A DNA stretch of 64,000 nucleotides from Tetramitus jugosus. Taxonomy: Eukaryota > Heterolobosea > Eutetramitea > Acrasida > Vahlkampfiidae. The DNA is taken from assembly GCA_937625935.1 (NCBI GenBank), contig OW569370.1, positions 372,001 through 436,000 on the forward strand. The letters are read 5' to 3'. A program made the translations under genes and the position numbers. Shown here piece by piece: positions 54,419 to 64,000 of this stretch (its first letter is position 1; every line of letters starts with the position of its first letter). The notes below the pieces were generated by a model that had not been told where the DNA came from, searched no databases, and saw nothing but the letters and a program-made list of their open reading frames with translations.

Positions 54419-57400
54419 ATGGAACATTTATTGCTTTTAACAACAGTGGAGAGAATTGGTGATTCTGTATGTACATTTATAATGTTGACATGTGAATATT
54501 GATCCGTTGGTAGCACTCACTAACCACCCACCCACCACTACTTCTTCTTCCTACATACCTGATGGTTTCATCATACTTTAGCTTCCATTCTCACCACCTA
54601 GTCAAAGACGTAGAGGAGCACCCAGAGAGTACTTGAAAGAGTACATTAATACTCTCAATGATGTCATAGTGCTTCCTCAGATACAGCTGCACAAGGTGAT
54701 TCAGCCCTTGTTAGATCTGTACAATAACATCTCTAAGGTATGTCGTGACTATGTTGTTGTTGTTGTTGTTATTGTGATTTATTTCTACGCGATTCACGTG
54801 TCAGCTCACACTCAAATTGTTTTCTGTGTAACATGCGCAAAAATCAATAATGTCAACCAAAAAAAAACGCAACAAACAAAATTCATGAATCATGTACAAC
54901 TGGATAGATCTCTCTAACGAAAGGATGCAAGAATCGAAGCAGTGTTCTCAAGAGATTAGAGCTCGTTTATGAGAGCAAATTGATCATATTGAGTCTATTT
55001 AGTGATTATTTGAATTTTGCAGTGCCAGACAAGTCCAAGTGTCAACCGAATCATCACTTTGAAAACTTGTTTTATAATTTTGACTCTGATGATTTACTGA
55101 TTGAAGAATTGAAGCCATTGGAAGACAATGGTGAAGATAGTGCCATGCTCGAACAGTTGGAGCAATCGATCACTGAAGTCATCCAGCAAGCACTCAACAG
55201 CCAACACTATCTATCCATGAGCTCAACCAACAGTGGCGCGAGCAGTAGCAGTAGCAACTCTAGTTCTGATCATCAAGACAATGCACCATCTACTCCCATC
55301 TCCAAACAAAACTCGTCCATGATGGTGAGAAGTGTGTTGAGCAGAGGCAGACCGAGCGACAGTGAGAGTATTTTGTCATCTTCTCCGCCTACGACGCCAA
55401 TCAAGAGTGCACTTGCACAGCAACAACAACAACAACAAATGTTCAATCTCTCGGCTTCTCCAGCACTCAGGGCAGGTTCCTTTGTCAAGAGGCGAGGTGA
55501 GAGTGTTCACGGATCCGATGTCAAGGCATTGGACGAAACTGTGGCTCACAATTTGGCTGGTCTCGTTGTGACTCGCCTGTTGAGAGGATTCGATATTGGA
55601 GAGGAGAATCCGGAGCATATTTTGAACTGTGTAGAACGGTTCCAGGACTTTGATTCCAAGACGGAATCGGATTTGGGCTCACCAAGCTCTTCCAATAACA
55701 ACACAAGTGACAGTACTGACTATGATCCATACGCATTCGGTGGTGTCTCAAGAAACAACATTGAAGTTTTCAAAGACTCACATTTGAGAATCATTGAGAG
55801 AAAGATGAGATTCAAGTGCACTGAGATTCTCTTCAAATTGAGTTGCACAAGCTTCTCTACAGTGTACACAAGAATTGAGGAAGTGATTGCCAATCAAAAT
55901 GGTGCTAATTCAAGCACTGCTGCCCAAATGATGGATTTGAAGATCAAGGAGGAGCAAGAGAAGGAAGCTGAGGAGCAATCAGGATCCGGAGATGGTGATG
56001 TAAGTCTAGTGGTCGTCTCAAAGGATGAACGAGTACCATTTGATGAGAGCTTTGATTCTGCAGATGGTATGAAGGTGCTCCAAATTGTTCAATATTTGAA
56101 CTTGACTGGATCTGCTCTCTCACAAATCTTCCAATCATTGGTCAATCAGACAAGCAAGCAATTTATCAAGTATATTGAACAATTCGATTTGGCAGATAGC
56201 CTCAGGTTGGCCATTTGGAATTGGATCTTGATGTATAGAACAGAGTTTTTGACATTGCACACTCAGGGCAAGTCTCACCCTGGTGCCTCAGAGCTGTTCG
56301 ATGTCCTGTTTACTTATCAGAAGGGTAAGAAGGACAGAAGAGTTGTTGTCTCTCCTTTGATGACAATGCTCTTGCTTCTGTGTCCTGATAAGCTTGCCAA
56401 GAGTCTCAAGAGTTCCAAGGGATCAGACAACATGTCCCAGTTCATTCACAAGACGCTGCTCAAAGTGATTGTGACCACCAACAAGAAGGTCAAGGAAAAG
56501 CCATTGGCTATTTCTGTATTGGAGAGTTTTGTTGAAATATTGCGTGTTTCAGCAATGTTTAACTCCTCTGGTGAAAAGAATGCAGTTCAGTTGCTATTGG
56601 AGCAAGGTGAAGAAGCTTTAAGAGATATTTTCATCAACAACACTGGCAGCATCAGCAAATACTTTGGTTTGACCAATATGAATTATGAATTGAACCCATA
56701 CATTACGAATGAAAAGGAAGTGGAACTCACTGCCTATGTTGCTCAGAGTTATTTCATGAAGGATATGAACGGCTCCGTGAAGACTATATTACCAAAGTTG
56801 GTCCAATCTGGTGCTTTGGAAACTGAAGCAATGTACAAGAGACTTTCTCTATGCAAGGCCATTCTTTCTCTGATTGTGGGTCCTAGTCCTCGACAGGGCA
56901 GCAACAGAGTACCTGGAAACTCAAACATGTTTGCAAGCATGTACACAGCAGTTGCAAGTGATTTACGAGACACCCTTCAAGAAATTACAACCTCATACAT
57001 GAACATGAGTAAGAAGAATGAAATCATTGGTCAGCAACAAGACTATTTCATGTCACTGAATGTGTATGACCCATCGGAGATTCCATCTTACTACTCCAGT
57101 AGTGTAGCCAAGAAAAAGAGAACTCAATCCAGCCAGAAAGGTGTATTCCTGTTGAACAGAGGTGGTTCCGCTCAACTGCGTAACAGATATCAATGTATGA
57201 TGGATACAATGAACACTGTACTGCAATTATTCAGTGCTGATCCGAACATGTTCCTTGTCAAGGGTGCAAAGGATAGTGCCCAACACATTGAGAAGAGTTT
57301 CCTCGTTCTAGCCAATAGTTTTGTCAGTGTCAGACATCCAGAAGTTCAAGAGCAATGCGTTAGGCTATTGTCCAAGCTGTTCTTAGAGAAGTATGTCCTT

Positions 57401-60400
57401 CAATGGCTCTCTCCAAATAGTCAATCGTCGAGTGCTCTGATCAAGGGACTTCAAGTATCTGAAGTTCATCAAATTATGAGCTATGTTACTGTTGTCAGTT
57501 CAGTTTTGTCCAGATTGAGTCGAGCTCTTTTCGAGGAACAAGTTACAGCTACCATTCAAAAGATTATTTCTCTCATCAGACACATCACCTTCACTTGCAA
57601 GATATTCTACACGAGAAACAGAGAACATTTGACCGGTGAAGTGGTGAATGATGCAAAGAGACTGAACACACTCGAGACTTTGGCAAGTAATGTTCTTGTG
57701 AGTTTGTGCAATCCAGACAAGGATATTTGGAAGACGACCTGCAAGACCTTGAGAGATATTTGTGATCAGATTGAACTACTGCATAACCAGAACATTAAGA
57801 GCTTGAACTATGCTTTCAACAGACAACTCAGCAGTGTCAACTTGGAAGCTGATTTGCAAGATATCCAAATGGAGAGAAGAAATCAGATCCAACTCTTTAG
57901 AAGAATTGAAGTGCAAACACAGAGTAGTGTGACTGCCTTCGATGAAGTGTTTAGACTTTGGAGAGAGTTAATCAAGGTTCCTGAGCATCAAAATGATGAA
58001 TGGCGTGACAAGTTAACGAACTATACATCATTGCTCTGTGCTCTAGGTGGTGTTTGTTTGCAATCAAAGACAAAGTCCAATTCCTTGGATGCCTTTATGA
58101 GTGAACTCATGGACCATGTAACGAGCAGTGATCCATTGATCCGTCAAGTCGTCGCATACTCTGTTGCTATTGACACCGCACCAGCGCTTTATGACAAATT
58201 GTTCCACTACATGTACAAGACTATGAAGAACTTGACTGAACAGAATCAGTCTGAAGCAAAGGCAATGAGAGTCACTGAACAATACGTGTTTATCTGTAAG
58301 ACAATTGTTGAAAGCAAGGAGGCCACTGGTGATCTGACCCTTGCAAGTGATTTGGACAAGTTGGTGACCCTCTTGGTTCAATTTATCAGCTCCAAGTCAA
58401 AGAGAAATGGTGCAACGAACACTCCTAATTTGTCAAGAATGCAAAGTGTCTCCAACATGGACCCACCATCTCCTGTTTCCACCACAAATAATTCCTCAAT
58501 TGAAGTTGATGTTGAGAAGGAATTGGTTCAGATGAAGCTGAGGCTATCTTTGCTCATTGAAACATTTATGAACAAGAGTGAATACATTTCATTCGAGAAT
58601 GAACAAGCATTCAGAAAGAGAACCATCCAACAATTGCTGCCATGGACAAGCTTCTTTGCCTTCAAGGGTTCCCAGACTCAACAAAAATTATTCAAGATTG
58701 ATCCTCAACATGTCGATTTAGACATGAACTGCATGAGAGCAATTTCATCATTGCTCTCTGGTTATGTTCTGGACAATGACTCCGAACAGGAATACTCTGA
58801 ATATTTCACTTTCCTCATTCAGTACTTGGAGAAGACACCAAAGTCTCATACAACCTTTATGACATTCATCAAGAAGGGTCTCAATGCCTTGTTGTCTGTT
58901 AATAGTGGTTTTAGTTTGGAGTACTTCATGACCATGGTTTACAATCATGATGAACATGTTCGTTCCACATTCCTGTCATTACTGGGTACATTGATGAAGC
59001 GTAGGAAGTTCAATGCCAATGACGATGTCGATGACGACGATGAGACAGATGATGATAAGAAGCAGTCCGATGAGGTAGCTTCAACTGAGAACAAGTATGC
59101 AAGGATTGTCCAAGATCTCTTCTTGAGATACAATCATAGACCTGTGTTCATCTTGTTTGACCAAGTCAAGAGTAATGAGAAGGATGACGCCTGTGATGCA
59201 TTTGTTGTCATTTATCAAAGCATGGGTTATGCACCTCTGCTTGACATGCTCAACTTGAGTATTCAATTGGAGGTTAACAGCACATCTGTGAATCAACCAG
59301 GTACTCTTTTCCGAGCCAACAGTACAGCGAGTAAGCTCATGAAGAAGTATTGTGCCAGAGTAGCCGGTCCATATCTGAAGTCTGTGCTTGGTCCTCTCAT
59401 GGACAAGGTTTGCAACAATCCTAAGAACTTTGAAATTGATCCATCCAAGGTCAAGGATGGAGAAGACGTCAATGTCAATGTGGCCAACACCAAGCAGGTG
59501 ATCCAAGAATTCATTGACACTATTTTGAACAATATCGACCAAATTCCATATCAATTCAGAGAATATTGTCGATACTTGTACAAGAGTGTTGGTAACAAGT
59601 TCCAGATGATTGACGACCCAACTCGTGAAGAGGATGTGAGAGGAAGACCACTTGAAGAATACGAATTGGATTACAGTCACATTTCAGTTGGTGGTTTCTT
59701 GTTCTTGCGTCTCATTTGTCCTGCTGTTACAAGTCCTCAACTGTATGGTTTGACAAAGGATTTGCCAGGAAACGATGCTCGTCGTTTCTCTATCATTATT
59801 ACAAAGGTTCTTCAAAACATCTCCAACGGTATATTCCAGAGCAGAAAGGAACCTTTCATGCAGACGTTCGAGGAGTTCACAAAGAACAATTTGATCAAGT
59901 TTAAGCAATTCTTTGCTGAACTCGCTACTGATCCAGTTGATGAGGAAGAATCATTGAGAAGACAACAGAACGCTATGCCTGAGAATGTGACCGAGGAGGA
60001 AATGGACGACTCCTATGGTACAGTTCATCGCTACTTGTCAGACTACCAAGAAGCATCAAGAAGTGCTCTTCAAGCATTCTTCACCTCTAGCGACCCATCT
60101 GCTGAAATTCGTGTTGGTACAGAACAATCATCTGAACCAAGTGCCTATGATGTTTTGAGCACCTGGTTGAATAAGGCCGGCCGCCCTCCTGAGAAGAAGA
60201 AGACCACAACCACGAAGAACAATGCCAAGGAATACTCCTCTATTATCTTTGAGCAATTCATTCAAAAAACTGAAAAGATTGTGACTGAGAACAAAGAAGC
60301 TCAAAAGGTATTGGAGAGCATTGAGAATAAGCAGATCTTCTTCGTTGGTGGTATTTCGAAGAAACAAGGCCATATTGTTTACTTCGTACCTCAAAGATTA

Positions 60401-63400
60401 TCTGCAGCAGAGCTATATGTGCATATTGATATTCTTCTGTATCACATCCTGATCACATTGAGAAAGATTTTCCAACAACAATATGTTTTGGTGGTTGATT
60501 GTACTCTGTGGGAGCCTCATATGGAGATTCCATTTGCCACAATTATTAAGCTCAGCAAGTTCATGCCTATGGGAGCAAAGAAGAATTTGTCTGAAGTTGT
60601 GTTTATCAATCCAAACAACAGTTTCAAGAAGTTCCTCAAGAAGTTCTCCTCGATGATGAAGAAGTCCAATCAACTCAATGTTGTCACAGCGATCGGAGAG
60701 AAAGACCCTGTGAAGTGGGCTGAGATTTTGAATGTAGACGTTGAAAAGACGACACAATATCTCAATGAGAACAAGAAGGCTGATTCTACCATTACTAGCA
60801 TTGTTCCACTTCCAGCTGTCACTCTGAATATTCAGAACGAGACCACCTTTGTATCATCCGTTCAAAGAGTGTCCAGCACAGCAATCATCGATTCACAATT
60901 AGTTTTGACCAAGGATTGCCTGTACGTTGTAACAAAGGAAAAGACTCAACTTGTTGGAAAACCTTTCCTCTACAATCGTGTTGACCACTTCCATGTGGAA
61001 GGAATTAGTGAAATTGCTGCAAAGAGATCCGCAAGAGCCATGATTGGAAGATCAAAGGACTTGCAATTCAAATATGATCCTAATGTCAAGACAGCAAATG
61101 ATTCAAGCAATTATACCAATTCCAATAATGCGCTTGTCACTGCTCCTGTTGCAACTATCTCACTAAGACATACTGAGCGAGAGAAGCTGATGCAAGTTAT
61201 TTCTGATGCTGCTGAAGTTAAGAGAAAGGAGAACGAGAAGAACGCAGCTCAATTCATTCCTCCAACGACAGAGAAGAAACAAAAACAACGTCTCAAGCCA
61301 AGTGACGTTCCTGGTCAACTTCTCAATATATGTTTCTTGAATCTTGAGAGTTCCAACAGCGCAACGCGTTATGCTGCCTACAATCTGCTCACCAGTATCA
61401 TCGAACAATTCCAATTGCCAATTTATGATGTTCTTGAAAGTGATATCATCAGCGTGCCAAGAAATACTGAAGATCTAGTGTTGGAAATGAGTGAACTTGT
61501 GTCAAACCAGAAGCCAGATATTACTCTTGAATTCTTGAACGAAGCGCTCAGTGCCTTCTCTCAAATTGAACCAAAGTCCCAGGTCATGTGTGCCAAGTAT
61601 CTCAAACCATGGATCCACAATCTCTCATTCTTCTACTATAAGGGTGGAGAGAGTGAAGACAAGAAGAAAGAAAATGAAAAGGCACAGCCATCTGAAGCAG
61701 TTGTGGCATCTGGAAAGATTGAAGCCAATGAAACCACACACAAGAAGCTTGCTGAATGGTTCTTGCGCCTTGCTCGTGTCAGTTGTGAATCTAGTCAAGT
61801 TTTCCCTGCTGTTGCAGAGTTGTGGACTTTGATTTCTCAAGAAAACCAGAAAATGCTTTACATGGGTTTGGAAGCTGCGATCCAGTACGGTGTAGAGATG
61901 GGCGCTGTTGAAGCAGATCAATCACTTATCAACGATCTCGTTGTTACTCTTTCTGTTCACTGTCCAAAGGAAGAAAATGTGGCATTAACCATCATTAACT
62001 CGATCGTTGACTGTCTACTGCCAAAGTCCAATACTACGGAGAATGCTAATACTTTGAACATTTGTGATCTCATGGAGAAGGAACCAAACGAAATTTACAA
62101 CGACAAGAACTGGAGTAAGATTATTATCTATCTCAGATTCTTGATGAATTTGTCTTTCCAAAACAGATTGAATGTGGTTGAGAACTTGCCTCACCTATTG
62201 AACCTTCTGGTCTTGTTAGTTGGAGTCGGTCATGACATTTGCATTCGTAGTACTCTTCATGGTCTCTGTTGCAACATCATTCACTCTTTGTTGACAGAAC
62301 TACCATTCTTAACCAGCAAAGATATCAATAGAGATAAGAAGGTTGATGTTGAACAGTTGATTCTGGACCCTGAAATGCAAGCTCTCGATAAGAAGATCCT
62401 CGAATACAAACAAAATGTGATTAACAACACAAAGAAGTTGAATGATAAGAATAGTATTCGAGGAGTGTTTATGGGTTCACCAAACATTGAACCTGCTCCA
62501 TTTGCAAAGTTGACCACTGAGAACAAGAAACTATCCTTTGACACATGTAACATGCTCAAGGTTGAATCACTAGTCAGATTTTTGATTGACACAATGTCCA
62601 ATTGGACAGATCACTGGAATGGCTTGTGGATGGTCGAATGGCAGAAGATGTGCAAGTCCATTCTCGAAAACGAATCCATTTTGAACTCGAAGGACACTAA
62701 GTATCACCTATTTTATGCTCGATCTTTGGTCACCTATTCTCTTCTGACATGTGAAAAGCCTGGAAGCAACGGTGAGAAGGAAATCATCTCAGCAAATGAC
62801 GACTCAACAGCCTATGCAGAGGAAGAGGAACATAAGGATCACTTGTCTAAACTTGGTCACAACATCATCACATTCACACTCAAGTTCTTGTCTCAACAAA
62901 GTTTGAGCGAGTTAATGCCAAGTACCAACAATTCTTCTGCCGATAGCAAATTCAAGTACAAGCAACAACAAGATTTGTTGTTGAGTATTGTGTTGACTCT
63001 TGGAAGATTTGTCCAGAAATTGAAACCTTCAACAGATGCTCAACAACTTCAATTGACCGAGAGTTTGTTCTTGACTGGACTTGTTCTATTGGCAATTGTG
63101 GATGCACGTATTTACAATGCTGTTCTCAGAACAATGGGCTTCATCGTTTCATCCCTCCATGATTGTGGCGTACTCGATAAGTATGAAAATTTGTCTGAAT
63201 ATATGAATGACCGACTGAGAGGAACTGCCAACCCATTGTGCAGTGGTGTCTTAGAAGAGTTCGAGCAAGTGACCGGTATCTCATTCAAAGAACACTTCTC
63301 ATTTGCCATGAGTATCTTGTTGATGAAGGCTCTCGTTGGAGAAAGTACAAGAGACGATGCGGCTGCCCTTCTCAAACAATTCCACATGCTTCAAAATAAG

Positions 63401-64000
63401 TTGCACTGGCATCCAAGAGAATCTCTTGGTTATTTCTGTGGTCTGATTGCCTTTGACAGACAATACAGCACAAACAGTTTCTGTGACTTTATGTATCAAC
63501 GCGAGGTATTTGAGCATCCCAATGGCATCAGAGTATTCCTATTCCAGAAGTATCTCTTCACTCTTGTCACTGAAATTAACACTGCAAGTGCAAACAACGA
63601 ACAGGCAATGCTCTGCATCTACAAGACACTGAACAAAGGATTCGACTCTAAGATTAGATCTCTCTTCACTGACGTATTCAAGGATCATCATTCAATGAGT
63701 CATGTTGTCCGTACTTACACTAGCTCTGAGAATGACAAGATTATTGAAGCATGTATGAATTTGTTCAAGAGTATGAGTAATGAGATTAGAGGAACTGCCT
63801 TGTCGATGAAGGAACCATTCCAAGAGTGCGGTTTTGGCGGATTTAAGAAGCATAGAACCTTTAAGGTTGTCAACTCTGGTGAAGAATTGAAATCGGTCGT
63901 CATTCCAACACAGAACTTGCTCTGCAAATTACTGCGAACCCTCTCAGAACATGCTGGTATTCAACAGATCGCCGAACAATCTGGGAGTGCAAGCCAAAAC
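54419..64000 (+). CDS. NF1: Neurofibromin-like RasGAP (3' end outside window)
   Basis: Exons 54419-54466 (16 codons), 54582-54737 (52 codons) and 54908 to beyond 64000, all phase 0, giving at least 3099 residues. Introns are 115 and 170 nt with GTATGT donors; the third exon begins ISLTKGCKNRSSVLKRLELV. Neurofibromin speeds GTP hydrolysis by Ras. The GAP domain is at about 1500-1740: TLFRANSTASKLMKKYC with the arginine finger at Arg1537, FREYCRYLYKSV, and FLRLICPAVTSP (family FLRFINPA). A CRAL/TRIO (Sec14)-like segment follows at about 1840-1960 (QIFFVGGISKKQGHIVYFVP, YVLVVDCTLW), then a PH-like part to about 2160, the Sec14-PH module typical of neurofibromin. HEAT-like helices surround these. 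The start is the ATG at 54419, the first in a long A-rich leader. The C-terminus is missing because the window ends. Confidence 0.92.

Noticed and set aside
56000-56005. GTAAGT within the RasGAP gene as a possible intron donor
   Set aside because: The frame reads through with normal codons on both sides, and it does not fit the GTAYGT pattern of the other introns.

Overview
This is nuclear DNA of a free-living, amoeba-type protist, most likely a heterolobosean of the Naegleria kind (inference). The signs are dense gene packing (often 60-300 bp between genes), few short introns (13 placed here, 84-227 nt, all GT-AG, 11 with a GTAYGT donor), moderate AT-richness, and proteins full of Asn/Gln/Ser/Thr/His runs coded by triplet repeats. 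Housekeeping eukaryotic complexes sit beside families of patchy distribution (bacterial-type alpha-2-macroglobulin, RWP-RK, archaeal-like PAC2, DOCK/zizimin, kelch-kinase). I saw no tRNA, rRNA, transposon, CRISPR array or virus-derived gene. Starts below are the first plausible ATG; upstream in-frame extensions that begin at TTG or GTG were dropped. Exon borders were set by GT/AG sites plus reading frame and family similarity recalled from knowledge, with no search run.

Layout. 0.7-10 kb: an F-box protein and a 2216-residue bacterial-type alpha-2-macroglobulin, both plus strand. 10.5-15.8 kb: an inositol-polyphosphate 5-phosphatase and a 1300-residue low-complexity His/Asn/Ser-rich protein, both minus. 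16.3-19.8 kb: a SMYD-like SET protein and the ESCRT factor IST1, both plus. IST1 converges on a PAC2-family protein (minus, 19.9-21.2 kb). 22.4-31.1 kb: a three-exon DOCK-family Rho/Rac/Cdc42 GEF. 31.3-44.9 kb: seven minus-strand genes in a row: RWP-RK factor, eIF3 subunit L, proteasome Rpn2/PSMD1, BLOC-1 subunit 2, a membrane-anchored 2H phosphoesterase-like protein, VPS33 and SDA1. 45.1-49.0 kb: ENY2/Sus1, a DNAJC3-like ER co-chaperone and a secreted BPI/LBP-family protein, all plus. 49.1-51.7 kb: a kelch-kinase (minus), divergent from VPS72/YL1 (plus, 51.9-54.0 kb). 54.4-64.0 kb: a neurofibromin-like RasGAP that runs off the right edge.

Themes. Several genes fit a phagocytic, motile cell: DOCK GEF and RasGAP (actin and Ras signalling), 5-phosphatase (phosphoinositides), VPS33, IST1 and BLOC1S2 (endolysosome traffic), and BPI-like and alpha-2-macroglobulin-like proteins (possible defence). 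The rest are core functions: proteasome, translation initiation, ribosome biogenesis, chromatin and mRNA export. I see no operon-like logic and no convincing new multi-gene system. The more notable signals are poly(A)-type hexamers that overlap stop codons in several genes, a catalytic histidine codon split by an intron, a thioester protease inhibitor with no visible signal peptide, and an extreme His/Pro-rich tract.
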